A DNA stretch of 64,000 bases from Streptomyces sp. NBC_01298 (GCF_035978755.1 NZ_CP108414.1:5208001-5272000), one strand, 5' to 3'; positions 24,062 to 32,031 are shown, counted from the stretch's first letter. Numbers and translations: made by a program. The notes: generated from the letters alone by a model not told the origin.

Positions 24062-25225
24062 GTGGACCTCACCTATACCGAGGAGGAGCGGGAGTTCCGG
24101 GCCCGGCTGCGGGCCTGGCTCGCGCACGTGCTCCCCGGACTGCCGCCCAGGCCCTCGCCCGACGACTGGCCGGGCCGCCGCGCGTACGACGCGGGCTGGC
24201 AGCGCCGCCTGTACGACGCCGGGTACGCCGGACTGCACTGGCCGGTGGACGCGGGCGGCCGCGGGGCCACCCCCACGCAGCACCTGATCTACCTGGAGGA
24301 GACCGAGCGCGCGGGCGCCCCGTACGTCGGCGCGAACTTCGTCGGGCTGCTGCACGCCGGCCCGACCATCGCCGCCGAGGGCACCGCGGAGCAGCGCGCG
24401 CGCTGGCTGCCGCCCGTCCTGCGCGGCGACGAGATGTGGTGCCAGGGCTTCAGCGAGCCGGACGCGGGCTCGGACCTGGCCTCGCTGCGCACCCGCGCGG
24501 TGCGCGACGGCGACGAGTACGTGATCACCGGCTCGAAGATATGGACCTCGCACGCGGAGGTCTCCGACTGGTGCGAGCTGCTGGTCAGGACGGACCCGAT
24601 CAGCGGGACGACCCCCAAGCACCGGGGGATCTCCTGGCTGGCCATGCCGATGGACGCGCCGGGGGTGACGATCCGGCCGCTGCGCACCCTGGCCGGGTCC
24701 ACGGAGTTCGCGGAGATGTTCCTCGACGAGGTGCGGGTCCCGGTCGCCAACCGGGTCGGCGCGGAGAACGACGGCTGGCGGGTCACGATGGTGACCCTGT
24801 CCTTCGAGCGCGGCACCGCCTTCGTCGGGGAGGTCGTCGCCTGCCGGCGCACCCTGGGCGAGCTGGCCCGCGCCGCGAAGGCCAACGGCCGCTGGGACGA
24901 CCCGGTGCTGCGGCGCCGGCTGGGCCGGCTGTACGGGGAGTTCGGCGCCCTGTGGCGGCTCACCCAGTGGAACGTCAGCGAGTCGGAACGCTCCGGCGGG
25001 GTCCCCGGCATCGGCGGCAGCGTCTTCAAACTGGCGTACTCGCACGCGCGCCAGGAGCTGTACGACACCGCCGCCGAGGTACTGGGGGCGCAGTCCCTGT
25101 CGCTGGAGGAGGAGTGGACCCTGGACCGGCTCTCCTCGCTCTCCTACACGATCGCGGCCGGCACCTCGCAGATCCAGCAGAACATCGTGGCCGAGCGGAT
25201 CCTCGGCCTTCCGAAGGGCAGGTGA
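24062..25225 (+). CDS. Acyl-CoA dehydrogenase, FadE29-like large subunit
   Basis: This 387-residue flavoprotein has the N-terminal helical domain (RLYDAGYAGLHWPVDAGGRG), the middle FAD/acyl site (WCQGFSEPDAGSDLASLRTR) and the C-terminal IAAGTSQIQQNIVAERILGL. In that last motif the position usually holding the catalytic Glu is Ala, as in subunits that work only as heteromers. A shorter dehydrogenase gene follows after 7 bp, so the two probably form an alpha2-beta2 enzyme like the mycobacterial steroid side-chain FadE pairs. The start is GTG 24062, five bases after the amidohydrolase stop. Confidence 0.9.
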   Translation: MDLTYTEEEREFRARLRAWLAHVLPGLPPRPSPDDWPGRRAYDAGWQRRLYDAGYAGLHWPVDAGGRGATPTQHLIYLEETERAGAPYVGANFVGLLHAGPTIAAEGTAEQRARWLPPVLRGDEMWCQGFSEPDAGSDLASLRTRAVRDGDEYVITGSKIWTSHAEVSDWCELLVRTDPISGTTPKHRGISWLAMPMDAPGVTIRPLRTLAGSTEFAEMFLDEVRVPVANRVGAENDGWRVTMVTLSFERGTAFVGEVVACRRTLGELARAAKANGRWDDPVLRRRLGRLYGEFGALWRLTQWNVSESERSGGVPGIGGSVFKLAYSHARQELYDTAAEVLGAQSLSLEEEWTLDRLSSLSYTIAAGTSQIQQNIVAERILGLPKGR

Positions 25226-25232
25226 GCGTTCC

Positions 25233-26162
25233 GTGGACTTCCAGCCGACGCAGGACCAGCGGGACCTGCGGACGGGCGTACGGGACCTCCTGGCGGGCCG
25301 CTACGACCGCGAGGCGCTGCGCGCCTCGGTCGACCGGGCGGCCGACACGGGCCGGTCCGTGGACCGGTCCCTGTGGCGGGAGCTCGGCGAAGCCGGGTTC
25401 TTCGCGCTGCGGCTCCCGGAGGACCGGGGCGGGGTCGGGCTCGGGCTGCCGGAGGCCGTCCTCGTCTTCGAGGAGGCCGGGCGGGCCCTGCTGCCCGGTC
25501 CGCTGGTCGCCACCCACCTGGCCGCCGGGCTGGTCGCGGGGGCCGCGGAGGGGGAGGCGGTGGTGACGGCCTTCGACCTGGAGGGCCCGCTCGTGGCCCA
25601 CCTCGGCGAGGCCGACGCGGTGCTCGGGGCGGACGGGGAGCCGGTGGAGGTCCATGACGGGGAGCCGGTGCGCTCCGCGGACCCGCTGACCCCGCTGGCC
25701 CGCGTGTCCGTACCGGTGCGGCCGGTGGCGGCCGGAACCTACCGGGACGAGGGGGCGCTGCTGACGGCGGCCCTGCAGCTCGGCAGCGCGCTGCGCACGG
25801 TGGAACTGGCCGTGCGGTACGCGAAGGAGCGCGAGCAGTTCGGGCAGCCGATCGGGGCGTTCCAGGCGGTCAAGCACCTGTGCGCGCAGATGCTGGTGCG
25901 CGCGGAGGTGGCCCGTACGGCGGTCTACGCGGCCGCCGTGACGGCGGATCCGGCTGAGGTGGCCGGAGCGAAGCTGCTGGCCGACGAGGCGGCCGTGCGC
26001 AATGCCCGGGACTGTCTCCAGGTGCACGGCGGGATGGGCTTCACCTGGGAGGCGGACGTGCACCTGCACCTGAAGCGGGCCTGGGTGCGGGCGGAGCAGT
26101 GGCGGACGGCGGCGCAGGCGGAGGAGGCGCTCGCGGCGGAGCTGCTGGCGGCGGCGGAGTAG
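25233..26162 (+). CDS. Acyl-CoA dehydrogenase, short partner subunit
   Basis: This 309-residue protein is shorter than the 380-400 residues of a complete acyl-CoA dehydrogenase. It has DRGGVGLGLPEAVLVFEEAG in the N-domain, a reduced middle domain, and the C-terminal block RYAKEREQFGQPIGAFQAVK and QVHGGMGFTWEADVHLHLKR. This shape matches FadE28-type beta subunits. It is encoded 7 bp after the long subunit gene and is last in the operon starting at 22848. Together they would introduce an alpha-beta double bond into an acyl-CoA. Confidence 0.9.
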   Translation: MDFQPTQDQRDLRTGVRDLLAGRYDREALRASVDRAADTGRSVDRSLWRELGEAGFFALRLPEDRGGVGLGLPEAVLVFEEAGRALLPGPLVATHLAAGLVAGAAEGEAVVTAFDLEGPLVAHLGEADAVLGADGEPVEVHDGEPVRSADPLTPLARVSVPVRPVAAGTYRDEGALLTAALQLGSALRTVELAVRYAKEREQFGQPIGAFQAVKHLCAQMLVRAEVARTAVYAAAVTADPAEVAGAKLLADEAAVRNARDCLQVHGGMGFTWEADVHLHLKRAWVRAEQWRTAAQAEEALAAELLAAAE

Positions 26163-26536
26163 GGGGCGGCGGAGTGGGCGGGGTCCGCGGGGTCGTTCGG
26201 GCCGCCGGCTGCTCGCTCGCTGTGACGGTGGGGTGCGGGAGGGACGGCGCGGGACGCATGTCCGATTACGGAGAGTTGATATCGGTTTGTGTCCTTCGCC
26301 CGCCTCATTGAGGCCCGGAGGCGGGGGGTGGCTCCGGTACGCTCCCGGGAATGCGAGCGGTTGAGCGGCGCGAGCGCCGCACAGTATGCACCACGCTTAC
26401 TCCTTCACGCTGGAATATGCCCGAAGCGCTTGTTGTGGTGACTGTATGTCAACCATGCTGCTCCGCAACGGGGTCACACTCGGTGACTCCGTCCTGTCGC
26501 GAGGCGAAGTGTCCGCCGGTTCGGATGGTGTGAGCG
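26163..26536. other. Intergenic region with a hairpin
   Basis: This 374-bp stretch contains a perfect seven-pair hairpin, GCGGCGC-GA-GCGCCGC (26365-26380), placed as a possible terminator of the dehydrogenase operon. The promoter of the ATP-binding protein gene must also be here. A short frame beginning at 26386 has no ribosome site and overlaps the next gene, so I do not call it. Confidence 0.45.
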
Positions 26537-27031
26537 GTGCAGGTGCTTCAGGTTCAGCTGGAGGTAGGACCGGACCCCGCCGAGGTCGGCCGGGCCCGCC
26601 GATGGGCCCGCTCCCGGCTCGCGGGCTGCGGCATAGGGGATGACGAGCCGCTCGCGGAGACGCTGATCCTGCTGATCTCCGAGCTGGTCACCAACGCCGT
26701 CGTGCACACCGGCTGTCCGGCCGTGCTGCGCATGCTCTTCGGGGAGCCGGGGGTGCGGGTGGAGGTCGCGGACGCGAGCGACCGGGCCCCGTCCCCGCGG
26801 CAGGCCGCGGGGGACGATACGGGCGGGCGCGGGCTGGAGCTCGTGGACGGACTGGCGGACCGCTGGGGCTGGCAGCGCGAGGGCGCCGGGAAGCGGATCT
26901 GGTGCGAGATCGACCGCGAGGAGAAGACCGCGGAGGGGATCTCGGACGAGGTCGCCGGGGAGCCCGGCGGGAAGGCCCCGGACGGGCCGGAAATCCGTGG
27001 CGCGATCCGGGAACCGCGCGTGTACCTCTAA
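26537..27031 (+). CDS. HATPase_c_2 (RsbW-like) regulatory ATP-binding protein
   Basis: This 164-residue protein of the RsbW-like GHKL kinase fold is abundant in Streptomyces as anti-sigma or regulatory factors. It shows the N-box LISELVTNAVVHTGCP, the G1 box VEVADASDRAP and the G2 box GGRGLELVDGLADRWGW. The C-terminal 35 residues are charged and probably unstructured. It starts at GTG 26537 inside a segment rich in GTG and GCAG. No anti-anti-sigma or sigma gene is fused, though a sigma factor gene lies 253 bp downstream. A partner cannot be named. Confidence 0.85.
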   Translation: MQVLQVQLEVGPDPAEVGRARRWARSRLAGCGIGDDEPLAETLILLISELVTNAVVHTGCPAVLRMLFGEPGVRVEVADASDRAPSPRQAAGDDTGGRGLELVDGLADRWGWQREGAGKRIWCEIDREEKTAEGISDEVAGEPGGKAPDGPEIRGAIREPRVYL

Positions 27032-27037
27032 CGAGGT

Positions 27038-27054
27038 GTTGACGGTTCGTCAAC
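27038..27054. promoter_or_regulatory. Perfect palindrome GTTGACG-GTT-CGTCAAC
   Basis: Seven-base arms spaced by three lie just after the HATPase gene stop (TAA at 27029-27031) and 230 bp before the sigma factor start. The core TGACG-N3-CGTCA equals that of the catabolic operator motif, but the flanks are T/A instead of C/G. It may be a promoter operator (TTGACG could be a -35 element). Confidence 0.45.
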
Positions 27055-27283
27055 TGGTGATCACTCTTGTGTTGAACGATTCGTCGCGAGGGGACGCCAA
27101 GGGCCGGTCCTGCCTTGACGAGTGCGGGTCGTGGGGTGGCGGCCGCCGTGCCGCGCTCGGGGCGTGCATGCGCGCCGCCGCCACCCGCAGCACCATTCCA
27201 TTGCCCTTCCGGTGTGTTCGTACCGCCGCGGTGCAATGCGATGGCACCCCCGAGTCGTCTTGGGGGTGAGGGGGTGTTGCCGG

Positions 27284-27823
27284 GTGGAGCCATCCGAAGA
27301 AACGTTTGCGGAGTTCGTCGCGGCGCAGGGAGTCCCGTTGCTCCGCACCGCGCGGCTGCTGACGGGCGACTGGCATCTGGGACAGGACCTGGTGCAGGTG
27401 ACCCTGGCCAAGGTCTACGACCGCTGGGCCCGCGCGGGCCGCTACGACGCACCGGTCGGCTACGCCCACAAGGTCATGGTCACCACGTACTGCACCTGGC
27501 GCCGCAGGCGCTGGCACTACGAGCTGCCCCACGCGGCCCTGCCCGACGCGGTGGGCGTCTACGGCATCGGTTCCGGCTCAGGGGAGCCCACCGCAGAGGC
27601 GGTCGCGGCCTCGGACCTGCTCGAACGCGCCCTGCTCGGCCTCCCGCGGCGCCAGCGGGCCGTCCTGGTGCTGCGCTACTACCAGGACCTGACCGTCGAG
27701 CAGACGGCGGAGATCCTGGGCTGCCCGAACGGCACGGTGACCAGCCTGACCGCACGGGCCCTGACCCGCTTGCGGTCCCACCCCGACCTGAGTACGAGCG
27801 TGAGCGAGGCGGAGGCGCGATGA
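27284..27823 (+). CDS. SigE-family RNA polymerase sigma factor
   Basis: This 179-residue ECF sigma of the Streptomyces SigE/SigM-like group (SigE-type annotation, not the envelope-stress SigE itself) begins EPSEETFAEFVAAQGVPLLR. Region 2 includes LTGDWHLGQDLVQVTLAKVY. Region 4 includes LPRRQRAVLVLRYYQDLTVE and QTAEILGCPNGTVTSLTARA. The GTG at 27284 follows GAGGGGG; upstream in-frame starts would add a non-conserved Arg-rich stretch. The stop overlaps the next start (ATGA), coupling it to a membrane protein that is its likely partner or anti-sigma factor. Confidence 0.9.
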   Translation: MEPSEETFAEFVAAQGVPLLRTARLLTGDWHLGQDLVQVTLAKVYDRWARAGRYDAPVGYAHKVMVTTYCTWRRRRWHYELPHAALPDAVGVYGIGSGSGEPTAEAVAASDLLERALLGLPRRQRAVLVLRYYQDLTVEQTAEILGCPNGTVTSLTARALTRLRSHPDLSTSVSEAEAR

Positions 27824-28368
27824 ACGGGTACCCCGAAGAAGAGCTGCGCCGCGCCCTGCACGCGCTGGCGGACCGGCCGCCGGTGCCCCTCGCGGCGCCC
27901 GCGCCGCAGGACGCCGTCCGGGCGGCCGCCCGGATCCGCGGGCGCCGGAGAGCGGCGGCGGCGGCCGGACTGGTGGCGGCCGCCGCGGTGCTGGCCGTCC
28001 TCGCCCCGCAGTGGTCGCCGGGCGACGGGTCCCGGATGCCAGCCCCGCCGGCCGCGACCGCGGGACCGCCGAGCGGCCTGCCCGCGGCGACGGAGCCGGC
28101 CGTTCAGGCCACCCCGGCGCTCGGGGTCCCGTACCCGCACACGTTGTACGTGCACTGCGGGATCCGGTTCACGAAGTTCGACGGCCGCTGGTGGCGCGCC
28201 GATCCGGAAGTGCCGGACGAGGCCTTGGACGCGGCCGTCTGGGACGACCCGTACACGGCGGGCACGATGATGCTCGTCTCGGCGGTCGAGGCGCGCTTCG
28301 TCCGCCACGACTCGGAGGTAACGGTCACCTTCCGTCCCACGGAGGAGGATCGGCCGCTCTGCGCTTGA
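27820..28368 (+). CDS. Membrane-anchored protein coupled to the sigma factor (possible anti-sigma)
   Basis: This 182-residue protein has a cytosolic N-terminus (MNGYPEEELRRALHALADRP), a basic stretch RIRGRRRAAAA, one membrane helix (about 46-65, AGLVAAAAVLAVLA), a Pro/Ala linker and an extracellular domain (GVPYPHTLYVHCGIRFTKFD, then RWWRADPEVPDEAL). It has no zinc-finger HxxxCxxC. The 4-bp overlap with the sigma gene suggests it acts as a transmembrane regulator. The external domain with its Cys pair (HCGIRF and the final LCA) resembles domains of other small Streptomyces exported proteins. Confidence 0.75.
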   Translation: MNGYPEEELRRALHALADRPPVPLAAPAPQDAVRAAARIRGRRRAAAAAGLVAAAAVLAVLAPQWSPGDGSRMPAPPAATAGPPSGLPAATEPAVQATPALGVPYPHTLYVHCGIRFTKFDGRWWRADPEVPDEALDAAVWDDPYTAGTMMLVSAVEARFVRHDSEVTVTFRPTEEDRPLCA

Positions 28369-28487
28369 GGGCGGGGACGGTCGCGGGAGCGTGGAACCAT
28401 GAGGTGTCCATGACGTGTCTCTGTGCGGGGCGCGTCGTCCCACCCGAAGGCCCACTCCAAAGGCCCCCCTCACCGCAGGAGTAGTGC

Positions 28488-29183
28488 ATGGCAAACCCGT
28501 ACCAGGTGACACCTCCGCCCGCCCCGGGGCGCCGTGGGAGCAAGCTCCCCGGTTTCCTCGTCCTCGTTCTGATCGTCGCGGCCATCTACGGAGCCTCCCA
28601 GTGGCTCGGCAAGAACGGCGACAAGGACGACGCCAAGCCCTCGGCGTCCGCTTCGGCCTCCGCCGCGGCGTCCAAGGACCCGGGGAATCCGGAGTCCTCC
28701 TCCGACACGTCGAGCACGTGGGCGGTGGGCGACTGCGGCGGCCCCGACCCGGACAACCCGCCGGACGGCTACCGGCCGCGGAAGTGCTCGGCGTCCGGAG
28801 CCACCTTCAAGGCGATCGACATCAAGGACGCCAGCATCCTGCCGGGCGCGATCCAGTGCCCGCCCGGCACCGACCTGATGATCCAGGTGAGCATGACCTA
28901 CGGCTCCGCGAAGTCGGGCGGCATCCCCACCAACACCGTCTGCGGCCGCAACCTGACCGGTGACCACCCCGGCGACGCGGGCGCCGGCGGCGGCCAGCTG
29001 GTGCAGGGCGACTGCGTGACGAACCAGGCGCAGGAAGTGCCCTGCGCCTCGGGCGGCTCGGGCGCGTACAAGGTGCTCGGCCTGGTCAAGACGAAGGCCG
29101 AGTGCCCCTCCGGCACCACCGAGCCGATGCAGCTGACCATGGCGGTGGGCCGCCCGTACGACGTGATCTGCGCGAAGGGCTGA
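28488..29183 (+). CDS. LppU/SCO3897 family membrane protein
   Basis: This 231-residue protein has a short Pro-rich N-terminus (MANPYQVTPPPAPGRRGSKL), one membrane helix (about 21-38, PGFLVLVLIVAAIYGASQWL), a Ser/Ala linker, and an extracytoplasmic domain with eight spaced cysteines (GDCGG, RKCSAS, IQCPPG, TVCGRN, GDCVTN, VPCASG, AECPSG, VICAKG). These probably form disulphides. I recognise it as the LppU/SCO3897 family of unknown function. CGCAGGAGTAGTGC precedes the ATG. It is probably a single-gene unit, 119 bp after the sigma-associated gene. Confidence 0.8.
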   Translation: MANPYQVTPPPAPGRRGSKLPGFLVLVLIVAAIYGASQWLGKNGDKDDAKPSASASASAAASKDPGNPESSSDTSSTWAVGDCGGPDPDNPPDGYRPRKCSASGATFKAIDIKDASILPGAIQCPPGTDLMIQVSMTYGSAKSGGIPTNTVCGRNLTGDHPGDAGAGGGQLVQGDCVTNQAQEVPCASGGSGAYKVLGLVKTKAECPSGTTEPMQLTMAVGRPYDVICAKG

Positions 29184-29226
29184 CCGTAGGGCGCGGAGGC
29201 TGCGGTCTTCCCGGACCGCCGTCTCC

Positions 29227-29640
29227 TCACCGGCGGGGCCGGTGTGCGACGGTCAGCCGGAGGTAGTCCACGGGCCGGACCCGCCACTCGGCGCGGATCC
29301 CGTCGCGCAGGACGATGCTGAAACCGGCGACCTCGCCCCGGTGCAGGGCCGCGAGCGCGGGGACCCGGCCGCCGCCGTCGGACCAGGCGAGTGCGCGGGC
29401 CGCTTCGTCCGGGGACAGGGCGAAGGGGTGCGTGGTCCGGATCTGCACCCGGATCAGCCGGACGGCTTCCTCGGGGGTGTCGAGCATCGCCCGGTCCAGC
29501 AGTTCGGGCCTCCGGTCGGCGTACGCGTCGGCGTAGCAGAGCGCCTCGAACCAGAACCCGGCCAGGATCGCCACGGTCGTGTCCCGGGCGGGAGGCAACT
29601 TTGCACCTTGTGGGAGAGGTGATCGGCGCGCTTGGGGCAT
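29227..29640 (-). CDS. Hypothetical protein
   Basis: This 137-residue protein of unrecognised family starts with a basic, Pro-containing N-terminus (MPQARRSPLPQGAKLPPARD). It has a helical, acidic middle (FWFEALCYADAYADRRPELL) and ends VRPVDYLRLTVAHRPRR. No export signal is seen. The ATG at 29640 is chosen because AGGAGG lies seven bases upstream. Its promoter region carries the 16-bp palindrome at 29766-29781, which is shared with the divergent promoter of the XRE regulator. It may therefore be a target of that regulator. Confidence 0.65.
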   Translation of the reverse strand: MPQARRSPLPQGAKLPPARDTTVAILAGFWFEALCYADAYADRRPELLDRAMLDTPEEAVRLIRVQIRTTHPFALSPDEAARALAWSDGGGRVPALAALHRGEVAGFSIVLRDGIRAEWRVRPVDYLRLTVAHRPRR

Positions 29641-29765
29641 GGCTGCCCTCCTGTGCTGACGGCATGGGTGCACCTGACCTACAGCCCGACGTGCTCAACA
29701 GGGCGAGGCCGTGCTGGAATTGCGACGCAGTGTGACGGTAGCGCTACGCCGATCGGCCTGGCAAG

Positions 29766-29781
29766 TATGCACCGGTGCATA
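29766..29781. promoter_or_regulatory. Perfect 16-bp palindrome TATGCACCGGTGCATA
   Basis: A fully self-complementary site lies 125 bp upstream of the gene starting at 29640. Its core TGCACCGGTGCA recurs exactly at 31010-31021, in the promoter of the nearby XRE regulator. It is a likely operator. Confidence 0.65.
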
Positions 29782-29800
29782 GGTGCTCATTGGCATATGC

Positions 29801-29836
29801 GGAAAGCCCCCCGCCAGGCTTGGCGAGGGGCTTTCC
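29801..29836. terminator. Hairpin terminator of the XRE-DUF397 operon
   Basis: Arms GGAAAGCCCC (29801-29810) and GGGGCTTTCC (29827-29836), with an inner CGCCA/TGGCG stem and GGCT loop, lie 24 bp after the DUF397 stop (minus strand). Confidence 0.9.
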
Positions 29837-29859
29837 GGGCGAGAGGCGGTGCGGGCGGG

Positions 29860-30060
29860 TCAGTTCACGAAGTGGTCGAACTCGCCGGCCTTGACGCCCC
29901 TGATGAAGGCGGCCAGCTTTGCGGGACTGGTGGTGATGACGACACCCGGGTCGTCGCTCTCGCGCATCACGATGCCGCCGGGTTCGTGCCCGACTTCGAT
30001 GCAGTTCTCCCCTCCGCCTCCGGAGAAGGACGACTTCTGCCACTTGATGGATGCGCTCAT
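29860..30060 (-). CDS. DUF397 domain protein
   Basis: This 66-residue protein has the family hallmark at its start (MSASIKWQKSSFSGGGGENC), the middle IEVGHEPGGIVMRESDDPG and the end FIRGVKAGEFDHFVN. DUF397 proteins in Streptomyces are small partners or antagonists of XRE-DUF5753 regulators (WhiJ/BldB-like systems). The gene lies 11 bp downstream of its regulator gene, in the same operon, and is closed by a terminator. A longer start at 30075 exists but lies in the intergenic gap and adds only five residues. Confidence 0.92.
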   Translation of the reverse strand: MSASIKWQKSSFSGGGGENCIEVGHEPGGIVMRESDDPGVVITTSPAKLAAFIRGVKAGEFDHFVN

Positions 30061-30071
30061 TGCCGTATCTC

Positions 30072-30926
30072 TCACAGTTCTCGTGCGATGTGGTGGATGA
30101 TCTGCCGCGACGCCTCCGAGTCCAGGGCCGCCTGCTCCGCGATTTCGAAGAGCGTCCTGTACTTGCGCAGATCGGCGTCGGCGTCCAGGAATCGGCCTCC
30201 GAAGGCGCTGTCGATCTGCACCGTGTCCAATTGCGGAACGATCCCGCGGGCATAGAGGACGGGCTGAGTGACCTCGATGAAGTCCTCGTTCGTGAAGGGG
30301 ATGACGCGAACCGTCACGGCGGGGCGCGTCGACACGTCCAGAAGGTGCTCAAGCTGCTCGCGCGCGACCTTGCGTCCACCGAAACGCATGCGCAGGGCCG
30401 CTTCGTGGATGATCGCGTCGAACTGGGGCGGTTCGGCTCGGTCGAAGAGCGTGACGCGCTTCATGCGGTGTTCGACCCGGGCCTCGACCTCTGCGGCGGG
30501 GAGCTTCGGAGTGGCACCCGAGAACAGTGCGCGGGCGTAGTTCTCCGTCTGGAACAGTCCGGGCAGGGTCACGCTCTGCATGGTGCGGAGGGCTACGGCG
30601 TGGTGTTCCAGCTCGGCGATGTCGAGGAATCCGGGAGCAAGGATGCCCCGATATTCGTCAAACCAGTACTGTCCGCGATGCTCCCTGGCGATGGCGCACA
30701 GGGCTTCGATCAGGGCCTCGTCGTCACATGAGTAGAACGTCGCGAGCCGTCGAATGCGCTCCTCGCTCACGCCGAGCCGACCCGCTTCGATGTGGCTGAT
30801 CTTCGCTTGGTCGACGGAGAGGAGACCAGCGGCCTCCCGGGCCGTCGTCGCCGCGGCCTCGCGTAGCTTCCGCAGCTCGACCCCGAGTCGCGCCTGGCGT
30901 GCCGTCGGGTTGTCCCTCGGTGGCAT
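30072..30926 (-). CDS. XRE-family regulator with DUF5753 domain (WhiJ-like)
   Basis: This 284-residue regulator has an N-terminal helix-turn-helix (about 10-65: LGVELRKLREAAATTAREAA and VDQAKISHIEAGR). A C-terminal DUF5753 domain covers about 95-275 (EYRGILAPGFLDIAELEHHA, TLPGLFQTENYARALF, VIPFTNEDFI). The family includes WhiJ, which acts with a DUF397 partner and controls development or antibiotic genes. GGGAAGGGACAC lies just before the ATG at 30926; an upstream ATG at 30950 is less likely. It is divergent from a HATPase gene, a recurrent arrangement at whiJ-type loci. Confidence 0.92.
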   Translation of the reverse strand: MPPRDNPTARQARLGVELRKLREAAATTAREAAGLLSVDQAKISHIEAGRLGVSEERIRRLATFYSCDDEALIEALCAIAREHRGQYWFDEYRGILAPGFLDIAELEHHAVALRTMQSVTLPGLFQTENYARALFSGATPKLPAAEVEARVEHRMKRVTLFDRAEPPQFDAIIHEAALRMRFGGRKVAREQLEHLLDVSTRPAVTVRVIPFTNEDFIEVTQPVLYARGIVPQLDTVQIDSAFGGRFLDADADLRKYRTLFEIAEQAALDSEASRQIIHHIAREL

Positions 30927-31001
30927 GTGTCCCTTCCCCTTGTCTGGCACGAGTCTGCCGCTATCCGTGCCGTGGGTCTACCGGCGGCAGAGGAAGTAGG
31001 T

Positions 31002-31029
31002 GGCAAGGTTGCACCGGTGCATGGTTGCC
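31002..31029. promoter_or_regulatory. 28-bp imperfect palindrome with core TGCACCGGTGCA
   Basis: The core at 31010-31021 is perfectly self-complementary. Outer arms GGCAA (31002-31006) and TTGCC (31025-31029) match too, leaving three unpaired positions on each side. It lies between the divergent XRE (start 30926) and HATPase (start 31159) genes, about 76 and 130 bp away. Confidence 0.65.
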
Positions 31030-31158
31030 CCCTATGGTCCTCGCAACATCGCATCGCATGTCGATGGAGCGAAGTGCAGCCGCTGGCGAGGGTCTTGGAG
31101 CTCGCGTCGCCTGGGGGCGGCCAATGCCACGCAATCCGTACCGCGTTGGGAGAAGAAC

Positions 31159-31557
31159 GTGACGCACGCGAAAGCGTTAGGGCTCAGCTACCGGATGGTC
31201 GCGCCGAGTCGGCCCGATACGCCCCGGGTGGCCAGGGAGTGGGTGGCTTCGATCCTGCGGGGTGCCGGGTTCGGGCACCTCGTGGAGGCGGCCCGGCTGT
31301 GTACGTCGGAGCTGGTGACCAACGCGTACCGGCACACCCCGACGGAGACGATCGGCGTCGGTGTCGACGTCACGGGCGGCCGGATCACCGTAGAGGTGCG
31401 CGACAGCGGCCCGCCCTGGCGGCCGGTCGGCGGCGGGCCGCTCGATGTGCGGGGGCGGGGGCTCGTCCTCGTGGGGGCGTACTGCGAGGACTGGGCGGTG
31501 GTCGCGGGCGACGGCGGGACCGTGGTGTGGTTCCGGCTCGGCGGAGGCGGAGGGTGA
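31159..31557 (+). CDS. HATPase_c_2 regulatory ATP-binding protein with a TTA codon
   Basis: This 132-residue RsbW-like GHKL-fold protein has the N-box LCTSELVTNAYRHTPTETI, the G1 box VEVRDSGPPWRP and the G2 box VRGRGLVLVGAYCEDWAV. The GTG at 31159 follows GGGAGAAG. Codon 7 is TTA (31177-31179), so expression probably requires the bldA leucyl-tRNA and would be limited to late growth. It is divergent from the XRE-DUF397 operon and shares its palindromic promoter region. Together they form the three-part whiJ-like set seen in many copies in Streptomyces. Confidence 0.85.
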   Translation: MTHAKALGLSYRMVAPSRPDTPRVAREWVASILRGAGFGHLVEAARLCTSELVTNAYRHTPTETIGVGVDVTGGRITVEVRDSGPPWRPVGGGPLDVRGRGLVLVGAYCEDWAVVAGDGGTVVWFRLGGGGG

Positions 31558-31677
31558 GGGTGCCGGCCGGACCGCCTCCGCGAGATGGCCGTGAGTCGGC
31601 GAGGCTGGCCACGGCGCCTGCGCTGCGATTCCGGATTGTTCTTCCTTCCGTGGGGATCCCGGCTAGCGTCCAACCGC

Positions 31678-32022
31678 ATGAGTGAGCGCTTCATAGAGTT
31701 CAAGGACATAAGCGACTACGCGGCTGCGGTCGGGGAGGTCTGGCCCGGCCGGGAGGGACTGACGCGTGTGGCCGCGGCCTACCCGTCGATCGTTGTGGAC
31801 GGCTGGACCCAGGAGGGATGGGTCTATTTCCTCCCGGGCGGGCAGTCCGGACCTCTGGAGCAGGTAGGCCGGATAGTGGTCGTCGGAGCGAGCGGTTCGT
31901 TGCCCGTCCGAGTGGTTCGGGATGGTGTGACGCGCGCGGAATGGAACGTCATCCAAGAACCGATCAAGTACGGCCAGGAGCTGGACTTCGATCAGTTCGT
32001 CCGTATGGTCCACGACGCCTGA
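31678..32022 (+). CDS. Hypothetical protein
   Basis: This 114-residue protein of no recognised family starts MSERFIEFKDISDYAAAVGE and includes YPSIVVDGWTQEGWVYFLPG, IVVVGASGSLPVRVVRDGVT and the acidic end LDFDQFVRMVHDA. The composition is that of a small soluble alpha/beta protein. No strong ribosome site precedes the ATG (CGTCCAACCGC). It may be a DUF-type immunity-like small protein, but nothing nearby is a toxin. A hairpin lies just after it at 32032. Confidence 0.6.
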   Translation: MSERFIEFKDISDYAAAVGEVWPGREGLTRVAAAYPSIVVDGWTQEGWVYFLPGGQSGPLEQVGRIVVVGASGSLPVRVVRDGVTRAEWNVIQEPIKYGQELDFDQFVRMVHDA

Positions 32023-32031
32023 TCGCGTGGC

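Noticed and set aside
26386..26643. 85-codon frame beginning MHHAYSFTLEYARS
   Set aside because: It has no ribosome site, overlaps the HATPase gene out of frame, and its second half is shadow-like Gly/Arg/Pro.
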